Source: Pelodera strongyloides (taxonomy: Eukaryota; Nematoda; Chromadorea; Rhabditida; Rhabditidae). Taken from it: a stretch of DNA of 64,000 nt. The notes under the pieces are model-generated. The model was not told the origin of the DNA and ran no database searches. It saw nothing but the letters and a program-made list of their open reading frames with translations. The stretch is from the NCBI GenBank assembly GCA_036852015.1, contig JAANDG010000288.1, forward strand, positions 1 through 64,000, read 5' to 3'. The translations under genes were made by a program, and so were the position numbers. Below, one piece after another: positions 11,054-23,621 of this stretch (positions are counted from its first letter, which is position 1; every line of letters begins with the position of its first letter).

Positions 11054-14000
11054 ATGCATTATCTTCTACAGTCATTTGCTCAATTTCCCTTATTGGCAGC
11101 ACTTCCACAACAGCAAAATTTATTCCTTCAATTCCCGGTAAGTTGATTATTTACGAATTCAAGTTTTATCTTTGATTCTTCCTTTAAAAACCAAGAACTT
11201 CTGCTTTCAAAGCCAATGAGCAACTTTGAATTCCTACTATTAGAACGTTTTTTTACGTTACCAAAACCCGCTCTTTCCCTGAAATTTAGAGAAAAACACT
11301 GTTTAGGTATAGATGGTTATTCAAACAAGTGCAGTTATAATAAAATTGTAAATATTCAGTTTTCGAAGCTTGGTGTCTCGGCAGCATCTACCTTAGCGAC
11401 ATCGCTGCTAGCTGGTGATGCATCGCAGCAAGAGTTGCAGCTGAGGGTGCTGCCAGAGGATGAGCATGAGTCTTCTGCTGCTCTGTCGACAGATGAACTC
11501 CTGGAGGGAACAACACCGAAGAAATGCCGAATTCAAGTTCAGCACTGCAGTCCTTTGAGTTGTGGGACCACGTCTGGATCTCAGGTATTCTATAAAGGAA
11601 TTCTGTGATAAAAAGTAGTTTCTTTCCCAAGGAGCAATACCCGGTCCATATTTGATCATGGCTTCTTCTTATCTCTTTCTTTACATTATTATTTTATACC
11701 ATTGTATGTTTAATGCAGACTATTGATTTCGAAATTCCAATTGTGAATGCAGTTTTTCGAATTTCAATATTCGGTTATTTTACTTTCAATGAACTTATAA
11801 CCCATTCGTTTAGTGAAAGGACGAAAAGTTTAACACAAGTCTCCCGAATAGGCCTTAGATTAGACTATTGTTAGAAAAAGTATTTTATAATTATCAATAA
11901 TTATCTTTATTAGGTGTCCACTCCGCTTCCGTCACCGCATTCGTCAAGGAAAAACGGTCAACCTGTACCTGATGAATATAAGGTTTGTGAAGGTTTTTAT
12001 CTGCCAGTTTTACATCTTCTATTTCCTGAGAGTGTCATGTCTTTTCCGCAGAAACTTTGAGGAGAACCTGGCAAGAATGGGGCGAAGTCGCCGCGCATCT
12101 TTTTCCGTCTTTGTCGTATTCTTGCGGCGCGCCACAGGTTCGCGCCAGATTCACGCCGCAGACCAACCGGGTTTCATCACTAGTACCTAACTGGGAATAT
12201 CAAAATCTTCCGCAATAATATAAGTAAAATGCATTTTGTATGTTGTACGAAGCTGTGATATCCTACCGCAGTGCTATACACAAAATTTGCATCCTGCAGG
12301 TGTTTGGTGCGCGACGCTTCCTTCTTCCTTACCTTTTTTTACACTATCGCTATGCTTCGGATTACCTGTGGTATCCATCTATATAATACATTACACCTAC
12401 TGACCGAACGGGTGGATTTCCTCGCGAAAAAGGACCAGAAAACAGCTGCTCCCGACCTTTACCGAACCTTTTATTAGACAATGCCGACACGGTGCTTTTG
12501 GCATACGATATTCAACAGTTTTAAGAAAAACTCATACTCGCATACAGTATCCATTGACTACACAAAAATCTTTCCCATTAACTATGATCAAATGTTTATG
12601 GTAAAAGTCCACAATTAGAAAAAATTGATGAAGTTCCATGTCAATACAACCCTCTCGTTTCAACTTCTTTCTCTTTTACTTTATCATCTTTTAATTTCTA
12701 TGTTCACCTTTTCAGTGTTTGTTTAGTTGATGGTTCTAAATAGTTGACACTATTATGTAATTGCTGGGTTTCGCATTTTTTTCAGCAATTGTTCCTTAGG
12801 TTGATAATTCTTCTTGATAAGCCCTACACTTCTTTCCCATAATTCCTCTAGTGGACTCACCTATGATTTTGAAAATATCTCCGGCGTCCACGCTGCTTGC
12901 ATCTAATTATGCGTCGAGATTGTATAACGGCTACCTAACTAGTGTTACCATCCCTAGCTAGGTGTGCAACAGTTGGGCGGTGAGAGAACAATGGACCCTG
13001 AGAGAGTGGAGAGATGCAGAGTGCAATTATCGTACGCTTCAAGGAGTCCGAATAGGCTACCGTAACAAGGCACAAGGGTCACTGGAACGTAATCCCCTAG
13101 AATGGGAACGATTACACATGGACATCACTTGGATATACACTTGAATTTTATGTTACCGTAGTATGTACTAATTGTAGAAACTACTCTAGCTTTCTTTGCG
13201 TATTTCTTCTGGATCAATAGTCGTTGTAAACGATATGAGAGGATCTGAGGCCATATTCACCACTCCGATTCCTTAGGGATTCCCTGGGGACAAGAAATAG
13301 CACTCTAATGTGAGACACGCAGAGAAAAATACGGGAATTCCCCATAGGGAATTGAGTGGTGAATATGGCCTCAGGTCCCAAGGGTACATCTCATAATACT
13401 AGAACCAGGGGGAAGGTTACTTTGCACATAAAACCACTGATTGTTCCGTAATGAATTTATCGTAATCTTTGGAAGTAAGTGAGCACTGTTTCACACCTTC
13501 CCTTACTTTTCAACTTTTAGTATTCGTCTCTTACCTTTTACTGAATCGAACACAGTACCACTTTTGTGATATTCTTCTAATTTTTTCAGAACGCCGCTTA
13601 TTTCGAGCGACGTCGAAAGAACAATGACGCCGCGAAACGTTCGCGAGATCTGAGACGTCAAAAGGAAGTTTCCGTTGCGAATAAGGCACAACAACTTGAG
13701 CAGGAGAATATGCAGCTCAGGACGCAGGTATGATACATTAGTGCACTCAAAACACTACCTCGTCTCTGCAAAGGTCCGTAAGCGACCCTAGGGGGTCCAA
13801 ACCAACGGAGCCGTTTGGACCCCAAAAATGTGTATGGTGTGCTCACAAGCTGCACTGCGGTCCGCGTCCACAAGGCAAAATTTTTTTGTAAGCTGACAAG
13901 ACGAGGACGAATCTAATGTTTTCGAAGTTTTCTTATATATCTTTATTTCAGGTTGCCCTTCTAAAGAATGAGATGGCCAAGCTACAAGTGCTATTATTTC

Positions 14001-14122
14001 CGCTCAAAGTACCGACCACGGTATCTAAAGATAGCAACACAGTACCGCTTGTTAAATCTACCGTAACTAAACCATCAACAATAGAGTCAAAAATTAAGGA
14101 GGAATTTTCCAATACGGAGTAA
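11054..14122 (+). CDS. bZIP transcription factor, CES-2/ATF-2 (PAR-like) group
   Basis: Five exons in phase 0: 11054-11137, 11360-11584, 11914-11982, 13590-13727 and 13952-14122, giving 228 residues. Residues about 115-150 carry the sequence PVPDEYKNAAYFERRRKNN followed by DAAKRSRDLRRQKE. This matches the extended basic region of the PAR/E4BP4-type nematode factors CES-2 and ATF-2, which bind TTAYRTAA-like sites and control cell death and developmental timing. A leucine zipper follows with leucines at five heptads (LEQENMQL ... LLKNEMAKL ...). The N-terminal half is Gln/Leu- and Ser-rich, as expected of a regulatory region. Acceptors are all TTCAG or TTAG and donors GTAAGT-like. The chosen ATG could be internal, because the frame stays open back to an acceptor at 11027-11028. 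The assignment to the group is firm; orthology is not. Confidence 0.85.
13246..13374. mobile_element. Inverted-repeat element, family C (copy 1)
   Basis: Terminal inverted repeats gaggccatattcaccactcc / gagtggtgaatatggcctc enclose about 90 bp. It lies in an intron of the bZIP gene. A second copy lies in an intron of the fucosyltransferase-like gene. Confidence 0.8.
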
Positions 14123-14299
14123 TTTATGCTTATATAATCATACTACGTACTATTATCCTATACATAAGATCACATCAAATTTAAACTTTAAATATTCTTT
14201 TTAGTCAATGTTACTTCAAATTCCATTTGGGCTTCCTCTTTTTTGTAACTATTTAAACAGTTCCAAATTACTCGCATAACATCATGCGCCACATCTGAT

Positions 14300-14563
14300 C
14301 TATACCCTGCTACCTGCGACTTGTCTGTCAAAGGTCAGCAGCCTGCCCGCCCAATCCGCCGTGTTCCTGAGTTGAGTTGGTCGTCCCTCCCGAGTGCCAG
14401 AAGCTGTTGCCGCCAAAAGAAGCTGGAACGCCAGAAGCCGTGGAGATCGCCTTGTATTGCCTGGTGCATTGGTGAAGTCGAGTGGTGTCGTTGTCTCGGG
14501 CATTGAAGAGCCGAGAAACCCGTTAACCTCTTTGATTAATAAAGGATTGGGCTTCGGCCACCT

Positions 14564-14597
<34 letters not shown>
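14300..14597 (+). mobile_element. Retroposed 3' end with poly(A) tail
   Basis: A GC-richer segment ends with AATAAA at 14538-14543 and, 22 bases later, a 33-base poly(A) run. That is the layout of a reverse-transcribed mRNA or non-LTR retrotransposon 3' end. The source is not recognised; no reverse transcriptase motif is present in this short piece. Confidence 0.6.
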
Positions 14598-14602
<5 letters not shown>

Positions 14603-14682
14603 GGCTCCAATATTTACTTGCACTTTGAGAGATGGAACAATAGCCGCATGTTGAAATAATCTGTTTCATTGTATTATGTACC

Positions 14683-14860
14683 TAAAGCGAAATTCCAGCC
14701 GGTTTTTGAAACACATAGATCAGCATTCTATGCAGCTTATACAAATGAACATAAAATAGAATAAAAAAAAAAATCGAGCTAAATTCGAGCAAATTAGCAT
14801 AAGCATAAATACGCAGTTGTCCACAATGCGATTCAAAAACCGGCCGGTAATTCGCTTTAA
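14683..14860. mobile_element. Family A inverted-repeat element (copy 1)
   Basis: Palindromic element of about 180 bp. Ends are of the type TTAAAGCGAAATACCGGCCG plus complement, followed by TTTTTGAAAC; the interior has the conserved ATAAATTAGAATAAAAAATCG and gctaatttgctcg stretches. Confidence 0.8.
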
Positions 14861-16207
14861 TGATTAGGAACATTGGAATATGAGTTGAGACAAAATTAGT
14901 AATATTCATGTGGTTTTGTAAATAGACGGAGAAATTTTCTGTTGTTTCGTGCATTTATTCAAGTTCTAGTGTTTTCACGTGTGCAATTGAGTTCTTTATC
15001 GTGGCCAATTTTCTAGTTTTTAGGGCATGTACATACGCTTCAGTTATATATTTTAATAATACGTTGTAGTTTTTGATTAGCATTGACTATATTAGACTAC
15101 CACCTCCATTAGGGCAATTGGCATAATGAAAAGTTGGCGTGTGCGCGGCATGCAAGCGGCCTGAAATCGGCGTTCATTTTGAACGCTACACGTTGTTAGT
15201 TGCGCACCGTTTTCAGTGAAATAGATAATTGCTTCTGTTTGGACTAAAAAGTATCTGGCCCCATGTGCCAGGTTATACGGAGGCCCATAGCTTGCTACGG
15301 GGCTTAAATTTTATACACATCGTTTAAAATGATTTTTACAGAAATGTGCATTTTTTGCCTTTGTTTATGATTCATATGCTTACTTAATCATAATCAGCAT
15401 ACTGTTTTAGTTTAGACAGTTTAGAAATACTTCTAGCCCACGCGTAACATGTATAATTATTTTACTGTTATTTACATTAATCACACACACTCAGGTATTC
15501 ACAAATGTGCAGGTTTTTCCATTTATTCGCTCAGGTTTGAGTTCATTTTTTTTTCATTTCTTCAATAAATTATTGTTCTAGCAGTTGTTTGCGTAAAGAT
15601 TTATTTTTGTGGCAAATATAAGTGCGAAGAGTATTCGTTTACAAAATCTCAATTTTTATTTAGTTGAACCTTGAAACTGCATACTGGTATTTCGCCCAGA
15701 TGGTTTCAAAATGGGAAACCTGCTCCTTTTTACTATGTGACTACTTCCATACAATAAGTGCTGGTTTTCTGAATTGCTACTGATGTTAGCATAATAAAGT
15801 TTACGCACTTATGAATCACTATTTCAAATATTTAAACATACAAACGGAAATAAATATTACTTTTTTTCCCGATTGAACTATTGGTCGGTCGTAGTCTGCA
15901 CGTGAATAGTAACGATATTGCATGGTTCGAGCTTCGAGCAACGGCTAAGCAAACGAACTGCACTTCGTTTGTTAATAACAATAATAGATTTAGCCCACAT
16001 ATTCGAACACACAAAGCATTTTATTTTTTGACACCATTCTATGCTAGTCACGCGGTATTTTTTATTACGAATTCTTTTACTTTGTGTCTATTGCACAAAC
16101 GATAGATTTTAGTAGTTTTTTTCACACTGTATTTTACCGTTGTCGTTGATTATCAAACGACAACGTTGAAATAACATTGTTGAAAACCAACTATTGTTGA
16201 AATGTAT
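14861..16207. other. Intergenic, no gene seen
   Basis: AT-rich sequence without supported exons; short open frames have no splice context or recognisable domain. Confidence 0.4.
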
Positions 16208-16496
16208 AATGGGGTTTCAATGTATGGCAAAAATTCCGATTTTGCTTCCAAGTATGAAAATTTACCGTAGATTGGCACTGCACGAGAACATCTACAGGCC
16301 GACAAAGAAATGTCCCGTGGCAGTTGCCACGGGACTATTTTTTTCGAGCGTGCATAAACTGTGCAGTTTCGCCTCGTCTTGTTATAGCATGGGTGCATTT
16401 TCTTCACTTTCAAAGGTGTATGCAAAATCGTACACGAGATGCACATTTGATACTTGGAAGCAAAACGCACGGTTTTTGTCGTATAAACCCCATTAA
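16208..16496. mobile_element. Family D inverted-repeat element (copy 1)
   Basis: Begins with ggggtttcaatgtatggc and ends with a related inverted end (gtcgtataaaccccat), with long internal arms around gcttccaagtatgaaaa and gatacttggaagcaaa. Other copies are at 29611-29875 and 49411-49707, and a half copy at 32761-32873. The 196-residue antisense open frame here is an effect of the palindrome. Confidence 0.75.
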
Positions 16497-16530
16497 TCAC
16501 TTTAAAGGTTCCCAATAACGGATTGTTATC

Positions 16531-18356
16531 CAGATATCTTCGGATAAATTCAATAAAATCAATAAAATGCTCGCATCGCCGGAAGCTCGATTGTGTGGCT
16601 ATAATTCTATTAATCATTGCAACAATTCTGGTTTTCTTGCAAATTTCTACAGTGGACACTGAGAAAGATAGGATACGATCCGAAAATAGGTACCGTAGTT
16701 TTAGTTTACATTTTTTTTCTTGTGAGAATTTTATTGTTTTCAATAAATGTCATGATATAACTTGGAATAACTGGGAAACCGCATAACGTACAGAGCTCGA
16801 CATCGAAAGGCTGATTAAACATAAACATGGGTTTTTATTTCCTATTTCGCGTGCATTTGCACCCATTGCAAATACAATAAAGGAACGAACAGGCTAGGCG
16901 CGCTACGTTCCGCTCGCGCTACCGCGCGTGCTCAACAGCCCAGGATGCGAGTTTCATGCAGAGAAAAACGCTACTGATACACGAATTGATGACGGTAATT
17001 GTGGATTATTATACCGTCAGATGTAGATTTTTTTGGAAAAGCATACAAAGTCCCATGCGCAGTCTTACAGTCTTAGCTCTTAGCTTAGGCATTCAAGGTT
17101 AGGATCTCTCTATGAAGTCTTACAGTCTTGGGCATCCAAGATTTAGGGTCGCGCCTGCAACGTGAAACTCTGCGCCATCGACGTGCTCAAACAGGGTGCG
17201 CCAAAGGGCGGGTGTACCATCCATGGGGCGGGCGCCAGGTTGCGCTAACATCATATGGCGCAATACTGCCACTTGCACGCAACTGCCGCGCCTTCCCTAT
17301 ATGGTGCGCCGCAGGTGTGCGAAGTGAATAGAACACCTGTGTCGCGCATGCGGCGCACCCACCACGTCCTAGAGGGGGTGCGCCGCAGACCAGAGGCCCC
17401 TGTTCGCGGCGATGGCGCGGAGTTTCACGATGACACTGACCACTGTTGAACATTGCCATAATTCCCCTGTCAATTGATAACTTATTAAAGCGTTACTGAA
17501 CTAAATTTTTTCTCATATAGTAAGTAATAGAATTCCCGCCCTTTCCCATTATTTTCCAAATCTATTTAGAAAAGTTCCTAACAATTCCATTTCTGGCCAC
17601 TGCATCCGGTGCTGGCTTTGGGAATCGTTTATTCGAAGTACTCGCCTTATTCGGAATGGCCAATTCGACTGGCAGGTACTTAGATCAAATCTATATCACA
17701 CATTGTATTTTGTATCTGATTTCAACATTTAACATTTCATTATACATTTATATATATATATATATATAATATATCTATATAATCTATATTATTATATATA
17801 TATAAGATATTTAAAAATTAAAATGAAAGATATTAGCACACAATCGAGTGCCCTGTTTTATTTATCTTGAACAAATTCATATGGTATTCGTACATTACCT
17901 CAAGAAATCACAAAGAAGATAACCGAGAGATTACCTTTTCAAGTTCTACCAAAAAAAACTCTACCAAGAGGCAGCTTGATTGTGCTTGTATTACATTTAC
18001 ACATGTTTTTCAATGATTCCTATATATAGACGCCCACTGATCAACGTTAATAATGGAGTTTCTACCGAACGAATCGTTGGATTAATTCAGTTATTTCCCG
18101 ATTTACTGGATACTGTCGAGTTTCGATTGATGAAGGTACCTTTATTACATAATAACATTAGTTGTTGTATGTGTAATACTAACGTGGACAATTTTTATCT
18201 CCACATTTCTTTTGACAAAGTTGCCACATTTCAGTCAATATTTCAATTTTATCGTTTGTGTGTGGTGTGCGTGTATGTGCGTGTGTGTGTGCGCGCGCGT
18301 GTGCATGTGTATGTGTTGTGTATGTGTATGTGTGTGTGTTGTGTTGGTGTGTGTGT

Positions 18357-18389
<33 letters not shown>

Positions 18390-21090
18390 GTGTGTGTGTG
18401 TGTGCGTGCGTGTTTTGACGTGAATAAAAAGTAATTTTTTTTTTGAAAATTGTGATATGATGCCTCTCTCTAACTAATTGCAGGATGTGCATTTGTAGAG
18501 TGGGATCATACATATGCTGATAAAATAATATTTGCAGCCAGATAATTTTTCAACAGTTTATATCAATGCTGGTGGCTGTTGTCGTTATGAAAGTGTTGGT
18601 AGGATACAACAGCACAGGGCTCAATTCCTTCTAGGCTATGGGATCTACTTTCAGGTACTTTATACAAATCTTGGTTTGCTTGTTGAGGCTTATTTTACTA
18701 CTGTTTTGTTATGTTTTATTTATTATGTGTATTTTATAACACAAACTGCACGTTACGTTGCGTTCTTTGAATGTCTTTGGGCGTAAATAAATTATTATTA
18801 ATCCTCACTGTTTCTATAACCTTTTCCTTGCTTTTTAGTATTTCCACTTTTTTACCGGTGAAAAGCTGCAAAAAACGTAAAAATTATGTACAAGTACGGT
18901 AGCTGCTTGACTGAATAACTTTGCGAGTTTTCTGTCTTGCAGAATACTGTTTTTACACTATTATTTCTCAAATCCCGCTCTTCATGCAGAATAAAATTCA
19001 GCAATACATCTTTTACATGGATGTGTCATCTAACTAATTTTCTTCAGAGTTATAAATACTTCCATCATATTCGGAAATGGCTTCTGGAAATTATGAAGCC
19101 GCGAGAATCTCTTCGTGCCCTCGCAAGGACAATTCTCCCAGAGACAAATGCAACAAAGTTTGTTCTGCCAATTATTAAATTTTCGGTCTTCCGGATTTCT
19201 ACATTCCTTTGATATTCATGGAAGGGATTGTGACACACGATGTGTCACACGGTGTGACACACCTACTGTGTTGTCGAACGCAGCGATTTCGTAACACCCA
19301 AAATTTCCGACAATGAGTTAATACAGTCTAGCTGCATAATTAGTTGGACAAAGATCCTATCTATAGCTTGCATTTACAAAGTTGCTGATAATTTATGCGA
19401 ATCATTCCTACAGAACTAGATTGCCTTTTCAGTATTTGTGTTCACGGCAGACGTGGTGATTTTGTTGTAATGAACCACCATCTCCCTTCGCAAGAAAACT
19501 TCACAAGAGCTGGGACCGAGTATCTTATTAATAAATGTAAGAATTTTCGTTGTATCATTTTTTTTGGAATGAGTGTGTCTCTTTTTACACACTGCAGCTT
19601 TTCCCAATATATATTCCAGATTGTGCCTCGACCGCCTGCAATGTAGTTTTAATGTCGAATGAGCAAAATTGGATGGAAATGACTTTTATCGATGTTATTC
19701 TTAACGGAAAAATTATGTGAGTACATATTTTTACCTCTGTTTCGTTGTACTCGTTTCCATGCGGACTATTTTTCAAGTTTTCAGAAACAAGTATATTTCA
19801 AGTCATCTTACAATCAGTAGTGTAGTTTAGTCTGCCTCATGAGGCCATATTCACCACTCCATTTCCCCGGGGAAATATTCCCTGGGGACAGAAAATAGCA
19901 TTCTAATGTGAGGAGATGGAGAGAAAAAAGACGGGGGAATTCCCCGTGGGGGGAATTGAATGGTGGATATGGCCTCTGGGCAGCTTATTTCGTCAGCAAC
20001 AAATAACACATACGACGTCGGAATTTGTTATTTGTCGGAACTTGTTCCCAGACGCTGAAGGGAGGAAAATTCGTGAACTTATTTAGTGATCATCAAGACT
20101 TTTCAGAAATTCTTCTATGTATTCGGGTAGTATCGTATCTGAAAATTACATTCTCTGGCCACTTCGGACGCCAAATCATGAAATGGATTTTACATTCAGT
20201 TACGAGAAGTGTGATGTGGTTTTACTAACGGGTAAGCTAGAGAAAACATATGTTGATTTATAAATTACCAGACGGCTATCGCCGCCTGAGGCGACTTTCC
20301 AATATTGCACAGGTGTCTTCAAAGCATTACAAAAATGGGCATTCTAATATGAAACTTTTGAACGTATTGTCTATAATTAATGTAATGAAACTCATTAGCT
20401 TACTTTGGAGTTTGCTAAAAATTGGACTGCTTATACCAAATCAGTGAAACGTATTATGGATTTCGTTTCGGACATTGTGACAAAAAACCTTTTCCTTTAT
20501 ATAATAAGATTTCCCGATTTCTCTCAAATTATTTAGCACAGAGTCATAGACTCATAGACTGACTTTAAATTTGAAGAAAATGTATGTTTTATACATTGTT
20601 ATCTATAAATTATTTATTCCAGCACCAGCTTCAACGTTTGGTTGGTTCTTGGGATATTTTGGGAAGAAAGGAGATGCAAAGGTTTACTACTATGAGGTTC
20701 GTGGATAGTTTAACTGGAATGATATCGTATTCTTGATTACTAATGGAAACAGCTCATTTTTAAAAAGAATACTGAATCATCATATCAACCTGGCTGGACC
20801 CAAAATCTAGTAAACCTATTTTCGGCACTCATAACAAAACTCTAAAATCTAGCTGAAGTTCTTTTTCTTCTTGTAATGAAGAATTCATAAGTAATAATTA
20901 CATTTTATTTATTTAGCCATGCATGTTATAAAAGAATAAAGTCAGCACAATACCATACTCTACAGTACACTATTTTCAGAAATTCTCCACTCCGGGCGGG
21001 ATAGAGCGTCAATTTTCACCTCAGGATTTCTTCCTTCCCGAGTGGAAATCGCTACGATTACATTCAAATTGGACAGTTGAGGAATTATGA
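16531..21090 (+). CDS. GT11 alpha-1,2-fucosyltransferase-like enzyme
   Basis: Nine luminal exons join in phase: 17570-17675, 18030-18135, 18538-18654, 19048-19157, 19433-19536, 19620-19716, 20107-20231, 20623-20696 and 20980-21090, encoding 315 residues. The opening TASGAGFGNRLFE matches the GDP-fucose-binding GxGN motif of family 11 glycosyltransferases. HGRRGDF matches the HxRRGD motif, and APASTFGWFLGYF matches the conserved C-terminal block. Members transfer fucose from GDP-fucose to galactose in the Golgi. An upstream exon (about 16531-16689) encodes a membrane anchor (CVAIILLIIATILVFLQI) typical of type II Golgi enzymes; its phase does not fit the next exon directly, so a small exon between them or a different donor is needed, and the start codon was not found. 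An AATAAATAAATAAA cluster lies about 50 bp past the stop. Confidence 0.85.
17150..17440. mobile_element. GC-rich inverted-repeat element, family H (copy 1)
   Basis: Ends are gtgaaactctgcgccatcg and cgatggcgcggagtttcac, with several internal tggtgcgcc-type palindromes. A related copy with the same ends (gaaattccgcgccattgc / gcgcggagtttcatc) is at 43755-43930. It lies in the region between the membrane-anchor exon and the first luminal exon of the fucosyltransferase-like gene. Confidence 0.65.
17755..17815. repeat. (TA)n microsatellite
   Basis: TATATA tract with interruptions in an intron of the fucosyltransferase-like gene. Confidence 0.8.
18255..18415. repeat. (GT)n microsatellite
   Basis: About 160 bp of interrupted TG repeats within an intron of the fucosyltransferase-like gene. 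The long Cys-Val and Thr-His open frames here are artefacts. Confidence 0.95.
19841..19976. mobile_element. Inverted-repeat element, family C (copy 2)
   Basis: Same ends as the element in the bZIP intron (gaggccatattcaccactc ... ggtggatatggcctc) with the shared interior ctggggacagaaaatagca. It lies in the intron between the exons ending at 19716 and starting at 20107. Confidence 0.8.
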
Positions 21091-22189
21091 AGCAGAAAAG
21101 AGAACGTTGACACGAAGCATACTGTACATAGGAGAAATAAATAAATAAATAAATATTTTTTATATGGTTCTAGGCTAGGGTTCGTAACGGATGTACAATT
21201 CTAGTTGGCGCGCGTCTGGCACATCTGTCGCGCGGATTTTTGCTTTTGCCAAAGGGAGGAGTTCGGCTCACTCCAACAGCGTGTGCTTTGCTCTATCAAG
21301 TCTCTCTGCGGGAAAGGATTAAGCATAACTTTGAGATGCAGATGACGTGCGCGTTTTAATTTGTTTTGAAAGTTTACATACATATTGGCCGACTGATTCT
21401 TTGAAAGTTTAGCTGAACTTCTGGCCCAGGTCCAATATTGTTGGCCTTCTTGAATTGTGCCTCCATCAATAGTGGTTCACCAAACGAAACAAATTTTCAG
21501 TTGTCTTGAGTTTTTCTTGTCATGTTGCTTAGCATCCACGTATGTTTCCATTGTTACTCAGTGATACAACTCAATCCGGGAGTAAATCCGTTATAACTCA
21601 AAATGAACTGGTTTCTAAACAGTGCTCTCTCCTCGTCTCTCTCTCTCCCTCTCTCTCTCTCCCTCTCTCCCTCTCTCCCTCACTCCCTACACTCCCTCAA
21701 ACTCTCCCTAGCCCTCCCTGAGGCTTGCTCACGGGGGGCGCTAACTAAAAGCTTAGCGCCCTCGCGTGCGCCTGCTTCGAACCTGATCTATAGCAATTGA
21801 ACATTCACTCACCCAGACAATAACACGCATATCTCAGATGTTTTCTATGTTTTTATCGATTTATCGATTTTTTCTTGTTTTTTTTTACGAGGAGTTTTTA
21901 GGTTCCTGTAGCCTTTTTTGGTTGAAAAAAATTAACATTGTACATAAAAATACCCATATCTTTGATTTTAATATTCACTGCCCTGTCCCGATGTCCTCTG
22001 CTTAGAATTTTTTATAAAATACTCATGTCCTGTCAACAGTTTAAATTAAGCTAGAACTTCGATTTAAACCATCATCAACACATAAACTGTAGTGTAGAAC
22101 CTACTGGAACTTCACGACACTCGTAATGTGAATTTTGATAGAATATTAACCTATCATTGTTAATGGGTTATTGCTTCATGTTATCCCCC
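21091..22189. other. Intergenic with CT-rich tract
   Basis: Contains the presumed polyadenylation region of the fucosyltransferase-like gene (AATAAATAAATAAA near 21137) and a (CT)n-rich tract at about 21630-21700. No other gene is seen. Confidence 0.5.
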
Positions 22190-22668
22190 TTTAAAGGGAT
22201 AGGTACACCTCGAATTGCACACCTTTTTTAAAATTTCTATTGATAGTATGACCTAAAACGGTCAAAATGCGAAAATTTCAGTAAATTTCCGTTACTCCTC
22301 GGCGAGGATTAAGCTCAAAAAGCTAAGCTACCTCGAATTTATAAAACAACCGGCGTACCGCAGCCTAGCTGGGAAATAGCGTGACAAGGCTGAGGTATAG
22401 AGATTGTTGTGATAGACAGAGGATGATAAAATGGCCCTGTTATCTTCTAGCGTCTCCAGCCCTGGTATGCTATTTCCCACTTAACTAGGCTATGGTACCC
22501 CGGTTGCTTTTATAAATTCCAGGTAGCTTAGCTTTTTGAGCAAAACTCTCCTACCTCGGGGAGCAAAGGTAATTATATGTAATTTTTCGTATCATAAACA
22601 TTTTCGGCCATACTATCAATAGAAATTATTCAAAAAGGTGCAATCCTAGTGAACCTATCCCTTTAAAT
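22190..22668. mobile_element. 480-bp palindromic element
   Basis: Ends are ctttaaagggataggtacac and gaacctatccctttaaa. The arms match over most of the length: cataccattatc-type and gctaagctacctcgaattta inside the left arm face taaattccaggtagcttagc in the right arm. No coding capacity, so it is a non-autonomous foldback or MITE. Confidence 0.75.
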
Positions 22669-22947
22669 TTCTAGTCTTTGCTTTTGTTTTCTATAAATAT
22701 CTGCCATTTGCGATATCGTTTCAGTGATCTTTTCCCCAGCATATCAATGCAATGCTTTTCGCCCCCGCCAATATTTACGCAATTGAAACGGGTTTTGTAC
22801 AGGCAAAAACGAACCCCCAAGGTCTTTTTGTGATTTATTACATTGGGAAGAGCATTCTCTTACAAAAATATTGTTCATTACTTTTCGTACATTTTACAAA
22901 CAATAACATGATTACATGATTGAGTATTTGAGCCTTGTATTGAGTAT

Positions 22948-23126
22948 TTAATACTGGTCGGTTTCTGAAACGCATCGTGGACAACTGAATTCTTACGTGC
23001 TTATGCTAATTTGCTGCTCGAATTTGGCTCGATTTTTTTATTATTATTTAGTTCATTTGTATAGGCCGCATAAGATTGCTGGTGTGTACTCGATGTGTTT
23101 CAAAAACCCATCGGTTTTCCCTTTAA
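22948..23126. mobile_element. Family A inverted-repeat element (copy 2)
   Basis: Diverged copy: left end atactggtcggtttctgaaa, right end tttcaaaaacccatcggttt; the shared interior (ctcgaatttggctcgattt) is kept. Confidence 0.65.
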
Positions 23127-23621
23127 GTATGAAAATTGTTTTTTTAGTCATTGTTCAGACTTAATTACCTGTGTAGATCTACAAAAATGTCTTTTGATCT
23201 ACAAAATCACTTTTGACTCTACACCACGTACTGGAATTTTCTAACTCTTCTAATAATATGTGTACAGTAGACTTGCGTTGCAAAATTTTTGTCTGAAAAT
23301 ATTTAGACCAGTTAGACCTTTTCTACTGTTCTATTCTATCCACTGCTGCATTTTTTTTGCTGTAGCTGATTGTAAGTTTTTGTTTGTGTCTTTGCGTTGT
23401 CTAATTCCAAATTTCCAGTTATCCATCATCATAATTCTTTTGGTTAGTTGTTTTTCGCATAAGAAATGTTGAACAATAGCCATTTACAAGTTTTGTTTTC
23501 TGTTTTCCGCACAATACGAAAGTGTTCGGAATATTAATGAATTCGATTGTGACAAAATTAATTGCCTCATTCGATAATTAGATGGAAATCCATTAATTAT
23601 CTTCTTAATATAAGTTAAGCC

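Noticed and set aside
14300..14654. Open frames ending in long Lys or Phe runs
   Set aside because: They run through the poly(A) tail of the retroposed fragment.
16153..16743. 196-residue antisense open frame
   Set aside because: It lies across a palindromic family D element and the antisense of the anchor exon; the frame follows from the inverted repeat and no domain is visible.
18212..18513. Cys-Val-rich and Thr-His-rich open frames on both strands
   Set aside because: Pure translation of a (GT)n microsatellite.
19785..19824. Extra exon of the fucosyltransferase-like gene after a TTTTCAG acceptor
   Set aside because: It has no good donor and breaks the phase, while joining 19716 directly to 20107 keeps the frame and the family's conserved sequence.
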